A stretch of 64,000 bases of DNA from Ottelia alismoides (taxonomy: Eukaryota > Streptophyta > Magnoliopsida > Alismatales > Hydrocharitaceae), in assembly GCA_037367405.1 (NCBI GenBank), contig JAZKJV010011618.1:1-64000 (forward strand), written 5' to 3'. Shown in pieces: positions 22,224 to 35,902 of the stretch. Under the pieces are notes generated by a model. The model saw only the letters and a program-made list of their open reading frames with translations, made no database searches and was not told where the DNA came from. The position numbers were made by a program, and so were the translations under genes. Positions within the stretch are counted from its first letter, which is position 1, and the number at the start of each line of letters is the position of its first letter.

Positions 22224-25193
22224 TGATGAATCATGTATTCATCATGCTAAAATTGGTCATTTACGCTCTGTCCCCCATCATCCACTTTCAATTAATCATT
22301 AATAGAGCATTATTAGCATTCATACTTGTGTAAATAATATCTGCATTTCATCATGCATAAATTGCATTAAAAATCCCTTGTGTAAATTAGCCCAAAAAGC
22401 CGCTAACTTCTCTTATTTTTATTTAATTCGTCCTAACTCCGATTGACCCAAAACCACCTCCATTGTGTAGATATTACTAACCTCATTAAATAAAAAATAC
22501 AAAAAAATTGCTAACCCCAATAAGTGTCAAATAGTCCCCAAGTCAAATTTCACATCTGACGGACTAAAATGAGCATATCTCCCACATATAGTGTTCGATT
22601 TTGGTCTACTCACTTTTAAAGTACTCCATTTTCAAATACCTTCAAAACAAGACCAATTTCGTAAAATTCGGAGCTCATATGTGAAAATTGGGTTTTGGGC
22701 CGCTTTTGCGCATTTTAACTTTTTGCTAATTTTGACCTGAGTTTTTATGTGCATAAATAACTCTTTTAATTTTATTTCTTTTTCATTTGTGTCCTTTGAT
22801 GAATGTTTTAATAAGAAATGTAAAAATTCAAATCCAGATTAAAACTGAGATCAAAGAAATTGACCAAGTCCAAGTGTCCGTTGTCGGTCTGTACAAAAGA
22901 TGAGCGTTTCTTACTTTTATTTTATTTTCCTAATTTCTCATCCTTTAAAAATCCAAAAAAAATAGATTAATGTGTAAATAATTTTCTTCTATTTTATCGT
23001 ATTTTTTCTAGATTTTTTATCCTCTCTAAAACCACCAAAAAAATACAAAACCCAAAAAGTCGGTTTTCTATACACATGGAAAACCGCCAAAAATACCACT
23101 TCTCACAGGTGACCTCTTTTGTTCCCGGATCCTTCATGAAAGTTGTAGATCTCGTCGAGACGAACAACTTTTATGAAGGAAATTTTCGATCCGAGGTCTC
23201 CTGCTATTTCTTTTCTATTTTTATTTTAGAATTTTTTTTGGGGCACCACGTGGCAGCCCCTGGGCGTGCCACGTGGCACCCCACTCTTCCCTCTCTATCC
23301 AGCCACACCTGGGTCACGTGCCCAGCACGTGACCCCGCCCTCTTCTTCCTCAGCCGTTACACACGCCCACTCCCCCGGCCGTTTCTCCTCCTTCACCCAC
23401 CACCATGTGCGGCCATCAAAGCCTCCACCCCTCCCGCGTAACGCCGACCTTCTCCTCCTCCTATAAAGCTCAGCCCCCGACGCCAAGGAGCGCCCATCCG
23501 CCATCTCCGGCAAGTAAGGAAGAAGAGACCACGCATCGGGTGGTGACAGCACCCTCTTCTCGACGGCGAGCTTCCTCCGTCAGGCGTGATCCAAGGCGCG
23601 CACCCGTGCCCCTTGCTGCTGCCCCAGTCCACGGACAGCTAGGTATTCCTCTCTTCTTCATCGGAGAGGATCGAATCCCCATCCCACCTCCATCTCCGAC
23701 CTCGCTAAGGTCGGAGAGCCAACACATCCCCTTCCCCTCCCCCCAGCCCCCTCCCCGTTTGTTTTAGCTAATACTGCAGGTACACCGCCGCACCTCGCGC
23801 CTCGACGCTGCCTCGCTCAGCTCCTCCTGCACGGTCGCTCAGCCAATACGCAGATCTCCCTGACCGCCTGCCGCTCTTCGCCCACGGAGGCGCGCCTCGC
23901 CGCCCCACTCCTTCCCCACCGCACGGGCTTCCACCGCGAGGGCCCCTGACTGGGATTCGCCGCCCTTGGCCACCGCGTCTCGCGCGCGGAGTCCTCCCAA
24001 GCTCGCCTCGCGACGCCGGCTCGCCACCGCTTAAACCCCGCATCTCCATCTGCCGTTGGATCAAACCTTGATCCAACGGCCCCAATCAAACCACATCAGC
24101 AAGTCCGAGCCTCGGCCTTAGCCTAGAGGCTCGGGCTTCCCGAGGCTCCGCCATTCGTCAACTAGGCTCGGGACTGTCCAAGCCTGAGCCCCAGCCATCC
24201 TGAGCCTCCGGTTCTGCCATCCAAGCCTCCTAGCGCACGTGCAGGGCACGTGCGTTCAGGGAAAAATTGCGACTGTGCCCTTCAAGGTTCCTGAAATTGC
24301 AGAAATAACCCTGTCAGTGGGTAAATTGCAGAGAAGCTCCTCCGACTTTCAGAAATTACAGATAAGCCCCTCCAGGGACCTCTTTGCAAGAAAAACTTTA
24401 TTTTATTTACAATTTAGTCCCTGTAATTGAGCATATCTTTTCATACGAACTCCGTTTTTAGCATATAATATGTCATTTTGAAGCTATTTTCATGCTCTAC
24501 AATTTAGCGTAGCCTGTGAACAGATCTGAAGTTGTTTACATTATTATTATTATTCGAGGATCTCATTTGACTTGCAGGCTCAATTTTGACATGTTCATAC
24601 TTGAGGAATCAATGATATGTATACAGGGACTCCATTGAGAAAATTTTCTAAAATAAATCTTCATACATAATTTAATCATTATTCATTGAGGATTTAATCT
24701 GCGCAGGAGTTTCAAAAAAGGAAGATTGAGAACTATTTCCCTTGTATCTTTTAAATGATAATGTTTATTGCTTAAGGAACAATGTACATGGAAATTAAAA
24801 GAAATTTTCAATAGATCTCAGTATTGATACTCTGATTACTTTTCTTAAACTTTAGCTTTTGATCTGTGATAAAATTCGAGGTTATTGATTAACATATATT
24901 GGAGCTGAATTCTAAATCACAGATCCTGAGCTTAAATTCTGTTTATTTTTGCATAGTAATTTCATCGTTGCATTGTATATTTTTTTTACACAGAAATTAA
25001 TCGACATTGATTGATTATTTAAATTGATTCAAAACCGCGCAACTAAAAATCACCGTTCCCTGAGTTCGACCTTGGTAAACTTGCCAAGTAAAAATACTCC
25101 ACAACATTCAAGGTTTGTGGTGTTTTGACGACCGAAATTCGCCTCCTATACTACAATTATCGACTATTAAAGAGGTGGATTTCGCGATCATCA
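22224..25193 (+). repeat. 3' LTR of Athila H
   Basis: The 2,970-bp LTR starts TGATGAATCATGTATTCATC and ends GCGATCATCA, followed by target duplication ATAAT. It keeps the hairpin (23131-23179, one mismatch), G-boxes, TATA box (23462-23467) and GTTGGATC palindrome (24054-24078) of the 5' copy. ORFs inside are composition shadows. Confidence 0.95.
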
Positions 25194-26593
25194 ATAATTA
25201 AATCCTATTTAATTATCTTGGATAATCGTTCTCACAATATGAATCTTATTCATATTAAACTTGATAATTAAATCTCATTTAATTATCTTGGACACATTCT
25301 CACAATATGAATCTTATTCGTATTATACTTTGATAAATAAATCTCATTTAATTATCAAAATCTTCTTGCTTGGATACTAAATTCATCATAGGAATTATTC
25401 TTGAACTCCTTCAAGAATAATGTGCCTTCTCCGTAGATACTTGGAGATAAGGACATGGCAATTGTATTGTTCCACGTATAGTGACTTGGATGTTGAGATC
25501 TCATCTCAAATCCAGATCTAACGGACCTCTCATAGATGCTTGATTAAATCAAGTCCGTATACTTAATCTTCTCATTGCATCTGAATCACATTCAGATCTA
25601 TGTCCAACACTTGGACTAAGATCAAGTTACTTCTCTCTTGAGAGGAGTCACTAAAATCCAGTTTCATCACTCCCTCGTACTAGAAGCGTCATGGTTATAC
25701 AATCGTTTATGATCACATCACCCTCAGGTATTCCCAATACCTGCACATCCTGCATACCGGAAGACCAATGATCAACCTGAAGATGAAGATCTATTTTATA
25801 CTGTCTTCTTCAGTGTTTGATCACCAAGTTTCTCAATCTTGGTTATTGGGATTTGGTATCGATCATATGCTTTCCCAAAGCATATATCATACCTTCAAAT
25901 TCTTGTCATGCTTCCAAAGCACGACGACCATGCATGGAATTTGATCGGTCCCAATACCTCATGAGTGAGCTCATGTCTTCCGGTTCACAAGTGAACCTGT
26001 ATGATCCCTTTGAGAGATCGTATTACTCATATGACCTTATATGCACACCAGCTCGCCGGTATATAGACCTTGGTTAGGTCATCAACCTACTGGTCTGCCA
26101 AATGTACACACTCAGACATATAGTAACACATCTGTCTCCAGTCAGAGGATGTGTGCCTATGCTGTGACAGCATTCAACATAGGACTTAGGTTATCTCGAT
26201 CTCGCTAAGTCAACCCATTGACCTAACTAATCTGACACCTCCGAATCACTATTCCCACGCAGAGGACCTGCATCAAGAGATCGGTCAGATATCAACCTAT
26301 GTGAGAAAGGATTGCCATCTCCTACTCAGGCTGGAGATCATCTCTTAATAATCATTTGACGGTGCTTGATGAGTCCTCTATTTAGCCCATTAGATATTCA
26401 TCCAATCACCAGCCTCTATGATTCATTTAATGAATCAACAGCTGTATGATCATTAAGATGGCCATGGTACATAACCCTAATTGTACAGAGGGACCTATTA
26501 TGCAAATTATTTATTCTTCATTTCAGATCAGGGAATGATACGTACAATAATATTTATTGCATAATGGCTCGCCGTGGGCTCGCATGTCCAACA
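25194..26593 (-). repeat. 3' LTR of Copia G, second part
   Basis: This resumes the LTR after Athila H, beginning with the second copy of target duplication ATAAT (25194-25198), and matches 33216-34603. It ends GCATGTCCAACA at the junction with the polypurine tract. The ORF at 25817-26077 recurs at 33827-34087 and is only LTR sequence. Confidence 0.9.
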
Positions 26594-26608
26594 ATCTCCC
26601 ACTAGCCC
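26594..26608 (-). promoter_or_regulatory. polypurine tract of Copia G
   Basis: On the element's own strand this reads GGGCTAGTGGGAGAT and abuts the LTR start TGTTGG. It fixes the orientation as reverse. Confidence 0.8.
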
Positions 26609-29600
26609 AAAGAGCCATTAATGGGCTAATCATTTAAACCCACACTCATGTGACAATCATAGGCTATTTAGAAAATAGCTAGGTAAGCTGATCAGTCACT
26701 CTGTTCCCGCGAGACTACGCCAAGTCCTTTTACGGTACTTGCATATCCCCAGTAACAGTGCTCGCATCTAATGCAACCAATACTCAATCTTGTCAGTCAT
26801 AGTATCCTTGATACTACAACTCAAAGAAATATTATTATAACCAGTATGTAATTTCTATTATCCTTATCAGAATGCACTTATCCCTGGAGATCTCTATCTC
26901 CTAAGGTATTCGCAGTTAAGATATTTTAGATCTCCATCTAAAAGTCTTAATTTCTTGAAGATAAGACTTAGAGATCACTATCTCTAAAGCCGTGTCATCT
27001 TTGAAGATATTGTTATTAGTGCAATTAAGTGTTCTATCTCCATAGTAGGATTAGTAACAGTTTACTACTCCCACTGCATGACAGATATCTGGCTTTTGTA
27101 CACATTTAGCATACTTTCAGCTTCTCGTAACTGACGCACAAAAGGGCAACCAGTTTTTAGCATTCACTTCCTCAACTCTTTGAGGTGCTATCCCTTTAGA
27201 TAGGTCAGTACCAAATCTTAAGGTAAGAAAGCCTTTCTTGGAATTTCCAGAAAATGGAACATGTCCAAGGTGTACTACAAATGTGACAGTCCCAATACCC
27301 TCTTTTCTTTGCTTCTGAACACCTTCAGAACTAAGATCCAAGAGGCATCTTTTGAGATCATATCTCAAGGTATGGAATAGCCAGGTCATAAAACACTTAT
27401 TATCATCCTTATATCATTCCAAATGATTAGGACATTATCTACACTTAGCACGATGAACATAATGGCACTCCTACTAAGCTTCACATGGTTCATCAAGATT
27501 CTATTTGAAATTATAACAATTATAATTTCATCAAATCTTATGTTCCAACGACAATAATCTTATTTGAGTCCAAAAGTTGGAGTTCTTTAGCCAGCACATC
27601 TTGCATTCCTCAACCATGAAGCCCTGGGGCTACTTCATGTGAATATCCTCAAAGAGGTATTCATAGAGGAATACAATCTTGACTCACATCTTGAAGATGC
27701 CATAGTCAAATTGTGTAGCTAGGGTTAGCAATATTCTGATGGGTTTAAGCATGATCACTGAAAAGCAAGCTGCATCGCAATCGATGTCTTCTCTTCGGTG
27801 TGTAGCTCATGGCTACGAACCATGCTTTGAAGGTCTCTACCTTCTCATTAGGTTCCCTCTTTCTATTGAAGATCCATTTACACCTTAATGGATCTAACCC
27901 TTATAGGTGGATCCTCGAGGGTCCATATACAACACTTGTATATGAAGTCTACCTTAGACCTTTGTTGCTAATATCCATCTTTCCATGTCATGATCCTCAG
28001 GAGCTTCATCACATGAAGTCCGATCATTGTCAGACTTAACTGACACATGGAATACATCTTCAAACTCATTTGAAGAAGTATTAGTGTTTCATCTTTAATT
28101 GTCCCTTTTAGTTTCCGAATTCTGGAGCCTCATTATCTTCTCAAGATTAAATGAGTTCCTTTACTTCATTTTCATCTTGATTCTCAAGAGAGTCATCCTA
28201 TTAGAATCATATTCTCAAAGATGAGATATTTTAAGAATCTCAAGGTCATAAAGTAGGTATCCAATACCATCCTTTATTTTTCTAATGAAGTAGCACTCTC
28301 AAGTGCTAGATTCCAGCTTACATGCATGGAACCTTATTAAGGATATATATATTGTAGTCTCTACTACACATATATACCTAGAAACTAAGGGATAATTATG
28401 CTAAAAATCATCATTGATCAAATCATGTCACACATGATCTAATTGTATCTTCCTACAACTCCATTGAGTTTATGTGTGTCAGGAGGATTGAGATAGAAAT
28501 GATATTCATATCTCCATAAGATATTCTTTGAATTCATCTAATAGGTACTTGCTACCTTGGTTAGATCAAATTCATTTAATATTCCTTCAAACTTTGGTTC
28601 TAAACCAAAAATTATGAAATCTTTGAACATTTCAAAGGTTTCTCATGTGAAGAGAAGAAAACTCATATATCATACATAATCATCAATAGATATCACATAT
28701 CCATAATGTTTACTACGATATAGATGACTCACAAACATCAATATGTATGAGATCTCGAATACCTTGACATCTTACACCTTTTCCAAAAGAAGGGTGTATT
28801 GGATATTTTACTTTGAATACAATATTCATAAGTATGTAAGATTTGAAATTTTAGACATTTTAAAGTTTCATCTCTTACTTGTCTATTGATCAAATCAACA
28901 GGCATATGTCCAAAACTTGATGCTAAATCATTGCCAAATGATCGTTATCCTCCTATTGATCTTATAAGGTTTAACTTTCAGTATTAGAAATCTCAATGAA
29001 CCATTCATTAAATTTCTAATTTAGTAGAGTCCACCAGATGCTAGATTATTATCTGAAATATATCCATCATAACTCTTTATGATAGGTTTATTCAAGAATT
29101 CATGTTTATTTCCAATATTTAGAAACAAACAATGAGTGTATTCTAATATCTAGGTCATAGAGACATTCTCTAAGACTAAGGCTCTCCCACTGAAATTAAG
29201 AAGTCTATCAATCCAACAGAGATTGTTGCAACAATTGCATCAATATCCATGTGGATAACTTTAAACCTTAAGATCAAAATTTTCCAGTCTTCTAATACAT
29301 GTGCAACACATTGCAAGTGTTGTTAGAAGATTGAGATACAATTATTAGACTTTATCTTATCAAATAAGCAAGTCAATTTCAATGATCAAATGTAGATATA
29401 GATTATTATGATGCATTATCTGAGTCCTTCTCTAAGGATTCTAGACAGACTTGATAGTCATACTATCAACACATCAAGTTATTGCAGTATAGGCATTCAT
29501 CCAACTCTTTGGATGTCATATGGAAGTCACATAAGTACAATCAACTCTTTGACTTTCCTTCTCACATGGGTCCGACCCACGCTTCCACTGTGCTCTCTTC

Positions 29601-32011
29601 ATCTATAAACAACCATTGTTCAAGACTAAGGATCTCTTATGTTAAATTCAAAAGAATTCAATGTAAGAGCATTTCAACATTTATACATGCTTCATTAAAT
29701 TCATACAATGTGAATATTATGAATCTTCATGAATGACTAGAGTATAGACAGTAGAATGATGACACTCATCATGTCTACATCCATCTAGACTCCTAAAACA
29801 TTGGTTCGGGTAAGTATTCAAATATTTTGAATACATCATCTCTTTCTAGCCACAATTCTGCATAATGTAGAGAACCATATCATTCATGATTAAATGTCTA
29901 GAGCACATATGTATGCCAGAACATCTTCTTAGATTTTATAAGGATTATTTGACAATTACGATCATCATCGACATGTCACTTCCAAAGTACACTCGATGAA
30001 AGATCATGACTATAGAGACATACAAACCCTAAGATGATGTCTTATTGTCTTATTTAATTGTCATTCCTCATTATGTTGAGGAAACTTGCACATTGCAACC
30101 ACATACATTATGTGTCCAATTGCAAGTACAATATCTGGATTATGAGTCCAATCCATGATATTTTACTGGTTATTATTGAGTATAACATTGAGTGGGTTTT
30201 ATGAAGGATTATCTGAAATAAGAAATTTGCATAAGGGTATATATATTATATACATATTTTACTTTGATTTAGGAATTTTAAATAAAATTTGTCTTGCTAT
30301 ATCTACTATGAAAGATTATTCCCTAATTGTCTTTCAAAGTAAGAGATATACTTACCGCTATATCTCAAGCAAGATCTGGGATCTCCTCTCTATCTTTATC
30401 ACATCCCAATAATATGAGAACCTGTGACTCAAATAAAGAGAAGCGGGAACACATTCCGCTTTGCAAGTCCAACTTGCATTTCTCAATTCGGTCTTTAACA
30501 CCCGGGCCCACCACCCCTAAGATGATGTTGACCCGTTGTCAATTGAACCAACCGTCAACAGGCTTAAAACTCGCTATACGCAATCCAATATCGCCCCAAT
30601 AATATGAGGACTCGATATTGGGGTCACTACGTATACGACCTTACTCTTTCGAGAAGCAAAGAACCCGATCCAAATAATTGTATATAGGATTTGTCACTTC
30701 GGACAGGCGTCTCCCATATACAACTTTTAGCGACGAAATTCTTTGCCTTGACGGGAGACCATGGATGTCACTTATGTGATCCTCCACCTCTTATTCAAAT
30801 TGAAATAATTAATTACCGTGAATCATAATTAATTCTTCCAAGGGAAATACACATCTATTCATAATAGAGTGTTTAATAGGATATAATTAATTTAATCACA
30901 TTAAATCAATCATTAATCCTATTATCAATCAACAAACTTTGAATTCTTTACTTGAATAGTAGGTATAATCTCAAAGTACGTATTATTTCGAATTTTAATA
31001 ATTAGAAATACATTTTGATTTCTCCAGCATTATCCAATCCCTACCCGTTGTCATGGCCAGTACCAGCGAGAGTGGGACGGACCACATAAGTTGCAACCCG
31101 CTACCCCAGCGATCTCCGACTAGACACCATATCCACCTCAGGAAAGGATAATGCCAGATAGATCATCATGTACTTTGAGATGTTCATCGGTCTTTCAACT
31201 GAAATTATACCATATAATATACATCAAAACCTTTTTGATTATATTATAAGGAGATTTGCTAAACAAATCCCCAATCATATTCAAGCAAGAGGTTTTTGCA
31301 TGTAAAAGTTGTCCTACAACTATTGTAAGATGACCTACGGTTTTGCATGAAAACAATGTTTGTTGATGATTTCAAATTAACCAATGACCAAGATCAACTA
31401 TCTTATCATTTTGGTTTAGTGGGATGTCATTCAAGGAATTGATTATCATCTTTAAATATTTCAAAAATATTTATTAATAATCAATTTCAGAAAATTAACA
31501 ATTAATTTTCGTCAACATTTATTTGAATGACTATCACAAGGTTCATGATCAAAAAAATTGTCAATTTCCAGCAGTGACCCCTTATCACTAAAATTAACTT
31601 ATCTTGATCAATTTATATCCAAAATTCGCAAAATTAGTGTCCTAAGTTTGCCAACTTGATTTACAACAGAATCCAAGTGATAATTCACGCATTTCGAGGC
31701 ATATCAAAACCGTAATTAACAAATTAATCACGTTCAATTTCGTTGTTCCCGCAACAGTGAATACATGCATATTCAAAAGGCCATATCTTGAGCAAATTAA
31801 ATCCAAATTTAGTAAACTTAAATCCTATAGTTTCCTTGTTTAATGGGGAACAAAATCCAATTGAATATTTCGTGTTTAAACAATTTAAACAGTGCCGAAA
31901 AAAACAATTAAACAGAGTTGCGAAAATTCAAATGTGCCAAAACTTTCGCGACCATTTCAAACCCAAGTCGTCCAAGATCATGGATCATATCCAAAACCTT
32001 TTTCGACCTAA
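26609..32011 (-). pseudogene. decayed Copia gag-pol of element G
   Basis: There is no long ORF, but protein fragments in Copia order can be read on the - strand. Integrase remnants lie at about 28400-28780 (HIDVCES, then PPDTHKLNGVVGRYN, resembling the PPxTPQxNGVAERRN end of Copia integrases). RT starts at about 27740-27900 (CKWIFNRKREPNEKVETFK, then LKPIRILLTLATQFDYGIF). The RT/RNase H junction is at about 27117-27200 (KNWLPFCASVTRS). This pattern suggests the Tork/TAR side of Copia. Gag and protease were not recognised. The LTRs are much better preserved than the interior, so the coding part was probably defective when copied. Confidence 0.7.
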
Positions 32012-32024
32012 GGCTCTGATACCA
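32012..32024 (-). promoter_or_regulatory. primer binding site of Copia G, initiator tRNA-Met
   Basis: On the - strand TGGTATCAGAGCC starts two bases inside the LTR end. It is the standard plant Copia primer site. Confidence 0.9.
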
Positions 32025-32026
32025 CT

Positions 32027-34603
32027 TGAAGGATATTGAGAATCCTCAAGCGCATCACGGAAGCGTGATGGTCGCATCGAATACGATCGGGGCGACTAGT
32101 CGTACTAGTCGCAAGGTGCAGCGGGATTTAAAAAAAAATTAAATCAAATGATGAAACCACATGATCACGAGAACACTTCTCGGATCGTTTCATCAAACCA
32201 CAAAGTATAAGGATTACCTTTGAAGCGTGGTTGTGATCGCGAGATCCCAAACAAGAGATCCTCCTGTCTCAAGTCCGATCCACGAAGAACGCACTTGCGG
32301 GCACGATGATGAGTCGCGTTCCTCCCGCAATCCTCGATGAAGATCCAAGCAATAGATCCCCTGATTTCGTCAAGCGAAATCCATCGTCTTCCTCTATAGC
32401 AAGTAGCCATGAAGAAGAAGGAGATCCTCAAGTCGTCAAAGGCGAAGGCGAGAACTTCTCTCCTTTCTCAACAATGGTGGTCGGCCACCCTATGGAGAGG
32501 GAGAGAGAGAGATAGCACGAGAATGAGAGAGAGAGAGAGAGAGAGAGAGAAGTAGAGTAGGCATCTACTTGGTGTAGCTTTCAAGGGTTAAGGATACCCA
32601 CTTTATATATTACTTTGGGATCCAATGGATCTCAATCCATGGCTCTCATGGATCCAACGGTCATTGTAATCCAAGAGCCATCAACGGCTATGATTGTTGT
32701 TGGTTAAAAACCAACAACATTAATTTATATTAAATTAAATATATGTTGAATGATTATCAACACAATTTAATTAACATAAATTTATTACTAAGAGATAATA
32801 TGATAACAAAAAAGGAGAGACAACAAACCACCCTAAATTATAGGGGGCGTCACCTATGACTAAGTCGTAGGTGACGCCACCTTATAATTTAGTGGTATTT
32901 TGTCTCCTTTTATTTTATCTCATTATTTCTTAATTAATTGCAATAACTATTATTGCAATAATATCCACCAAATTAATTTCAAATTAATTTGTGAATATTT
33001 CAATCATGCTATTGAAAAAATATGTGAATCATATTCACATCCCAAACTAATTTGTAAATTACATTTCTAGTTAATTAACTAATGTGGATCCAATCCACAT
33101 TAATAATTAACAAATGCTATTTACGATATTTCTCTCTCTCTCATATATTATAAATCCCATTTATAATATACACAGATATTCTGGATAGCACTATCCATGA
33201 TCTGCTTATCCTTGATAATTAAATCCTATTTAATTATCTTAGATAATCATTCTCACAATATGAATCTTATTCATATTATACTTGATAATTAAATCTCATT
33301 TAATTATCTTGGACACATTCTCACAATATGAATCTTATTCATATTATACTTTGATAAATAAATCTTATTTAATTATCAAAACCTTCTTGCTTGGATACTA
33401 AATTCATCATAGGAATTATTCTTGAACTCCTTCAAGAATAATGTGCCTTCTCCGTAGATACTTGGAGATAAGGACAGGGCGATTGTATTGTTTCACGTAT
33501 AGTGACTTGGATGTTGAGATCTCATCTCAAATCCAGATCTAACGGACCTCTCATAGATGCTTGATTAAATCAAGTCTCATTGCATCTGAATCACATTCAG
33601 ATCAATGTCCAACACTTGGACTAAGATCAAGTTACTTCTCTCTTGAGAGGAGTCACTAAAATCCAGACCTGTTTCATCACTCCCTCGGACTGGAAGCGTC
33701 ATGGTTATACAATTGTTTATGATCACATCACCCTCAGGTATTCCCAATACCTGCACATCCTGCATACTGGAAGACCAATAATCTACCTGAAGATGAAGAT
33801 CTATTTTATACTGTCTTCTTCAGTGTTTGATCACCAAGTTTCTCAATCTTGGTCATTGGGATTTGGTATCGATCATATGCTTTCCCAAAGCATATATCAT
33901 ACCTTCAAATTCTTGTCATGCTTCTAAAGCACGACGACCATGCATGGAATTTGATCGGTCCCAATACCTCATGAGTGAGCTCATGTCTTCCGGTTCACAA
34001 GTGAACCTGTATGATCCCTTTGAAAGATCGTATTACTCATATGCCCTTATATGCACACCTGCTCGCCGGTATATAGACCTTGGTTAGGTCATCAACCTAC
34101 TGGTCTGCCAAATGTACACACTCAGACATATAGTAACACATCTGTCTCCGGTTAGAGGATGTGTGCCTATGCTGTAACAGCATTCAACATAGGACTTAGG
34201 TTATCTCGATCTCGCTAAGTCAACCCATTGACCTAACTAATCTGACACCTCCGAATCACTATTCCCATGCAGAGGACCTGCAGCAAGAGGTCGATCAGAT
34301 ATCAACCTATGTGAGAAAGGATTGCCATCTCCTACTCAGGCTGGAGATCATCTCTTAATAATCATTTTACGGTGCTTGATGAGTCCTCTATTTAATCCAT
34401 TAGATATTCATCCAAGCACCAGACTCTATGATTCATTTAATGAATCAACAGCTGTATGATCATTAAGATGGCCATGGTACATAACCCTAATTGTACAGAG
34501 GGACCTATTATGCAAATTATTTATTCTTCATTTCAGATCAAGGAATGATACGTGCAATAACATTTATTGCATAATAGCTCACCGTGGGCTCGCATGTCCA
34601 ACA
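32027..34603 (-). repeat. 5' LTR of Copia G
   Basis: The 2,577-bp uninterrupted LTR is bounded by the primer site on its left and the target duplication GTCTC (34604-34608) on its right. It carries a GA microsatellite at about 32525-32550 that is longer than in the other copy (near 9600). Confidence 0.92.
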
Positions 34604-34608
34604 GTCTC

Positions 34609-34763
34609 GAGGTGTGTTGATTGTGGATTTTATTAGATCCAAAGGCAACACAGTAGATCCATTGACTAAGAAACTTGATTTATCTTTAGTTATAAAGTCT
34701 AGGCTTGGGATGAGGTTGAGACCCGTTGAGAGTTCCTCTATAATAAGAACCCAACCTATCTGA
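34609..34763 (+). pseudogene. Copia element F: end of RNase H
   Basis: This resumes the frame interrupted at 9096. The translation SRGVLIVDFIRSKGNTVD then PLTKKLDLSLVIKSRLGM ends at TGA 34761-34763. It parallels the end of element I (SRGVLAVDFVGSKDNTAD). Copia RNase H domains characteristically end with a DPLTK motif. Confidence 0.9.
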
Positions 34764-35297
34764 GCGGAGATCCCACAAAGCAAGTTTAATGTGGTAATAA
34801 CAGGTTGTTTGGAGTACTAATTGGCACTCATATTTCAATGCTTATACACGAGTGTCTTATCCCTGCAAGCATAAATGCCATTTAAGCTGTAAGTTTAGGG
34901 AGAGCATATGCTTTGAGTGGGTCAAGCCTTTGAGCAGGATGTTAGTAATGCATTCTTAGAGAATGCCACCTATGTGAGTGTACTATAGGTCACATTTAAA
35001 GGAAGAGAGTCTTCCCTCAGTACTCTCATTGAACATGATAAGGGTGGATGGCATTTAATAGTATCGGCCCTGAAGATTGTAACAAAAATAACACTTTGGT
35101 GTTTCTATAGTGTACTTTTAACACTAAGGTTTGAAGTTCAAAATGTAGTTATCTTCATTCCTATTAAGGTGAAAGTAATAAACATAGGTAGATGTTCAAA
35201 TCAGAAGTTACCTTTATTGCAAATAAAGTGTGACAACCGAAAGATGTCTTTTGACCCTATTTGAATATCTTCTAAAATTGATTAATTCATAGGGGAT
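34764..35297 (+). other. 3' untranslated region and polypurine tract of Copia F
   Basis: This is homologous to the 3' region of element I (42485-43020, opposite strand), for example the GGCACTC and GTGTCTTATCCCTG blocks. The polypurine tract AGGGGAT (35291-35297) directly precedes the LTR. Confidence 0.8.
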
Positions 35298-35902
35298 TGT
35301 TATATTTAAATTCATTGTAATTAGGTTTAACGTAGTAAATCTATGAAATTACATTGGGTTAACCATTTGATTTTAAATGGGAAGTCAAATTGTGTTGGAG
35401 GGAAAGTTGTTAATAGTCAAATTTGCAACAAGGAGAGTTTGGGTGGAGTTTTAGTGCATCTACTAGTTCTAAAACTTTGGTGAACTTGTATATGAGTTCA
35501 CACTACAAGCTCTTATAGAAATAGTAGAGAGGAGGAATAAAAGATAACACATGTGCGATCACACTCCATCTCCAACTCGGACTGGATCTCAAATCTCGAT
35601 AATTTTACTACAGGTCTCATTTTGCAGGCCGAATAAATTTATCCTATAATTTAATTGTGATTAGACTACTGCGAGAATTCGACTTGATCCAACGACTTGA
35701 CATCTTTTCTAATTTATGTACTGTTTTATTTGCCACAATCTATTTATTGCTTTACATTTCTTGGATCTCGCCTTAACATGTTGTATCAACGTTTTAATCC
35801 ATTCCTGCTTGCTGGTTGTAATTGAGATCTGAATTGAAAATTGCTATCTAAAATGCATTTATTTTGATTCATATGAATCTGAAAAAATTACTGCATATTA
35901 CA
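35298..35902 (+). repeat. 3' LTR of Copia F
   Basis: This begins TGTTATATTTAAATTC after the polypurine tract and follows the LTR of element I in order (Copia I reads TGTTGTATTCAAAG). The right limit is inferred from the last similarity and a CA ending near 35902; it is approximate. It is more diverged and shorter than the LTRs of I. Confidence 0.65.

Larger units (their letters stand above)
10286..25193 (+). mobile_element. near-intact Athila-lineage Ty3/gypsy element H
   Basis: The complete structure is 14,908 bp with perfect TGATGA/TCATCA termini. The 5-bp target duplication ATAAT lies at 10281-10285 and 25194-25198. The two LTRs are 2,980 and 2,970 bp and highly similar. A tRNA-Asp primer site, long leader, single-frame gag-pol, long 3' non-coding region and polypurine tract follow in order. 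It is inserted in the 3' LTR of Copia G. Athila membership rests on the primer site, the gag type, the FMDDF RT motif and LTR size. No env-like ORF is present. Confidence 0.95.
9097..34603 (-). mobile_element. Copia element G, reverse oriented, hosting an Athila
   Basis: LTRs of about 2.58 kb start TGAAGG and end CCAACA on the + strand, so on the element's own strand they read TGTTGG to CCTTCA. The target duplication GTCTC is present at 9092-9096 and 34604-34608. A primer site complementary to initiator tRNA-Met lies at 32012-32024 and a polypurine tract at 26594-26608, both on the - strand. The internal region is a decayed Copia gag-pol. The left (3') LTR is split by Athila H. The insertion lies in the RNase H of Copia F. 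Confidence 0.9.

Noticed and set aside
25817..26077. 86-residue ORF repeated at 33827-34087
   Set aside because: It is part of the Copia G LTR; the identity reflects LTR duplication, not a conserved gene.
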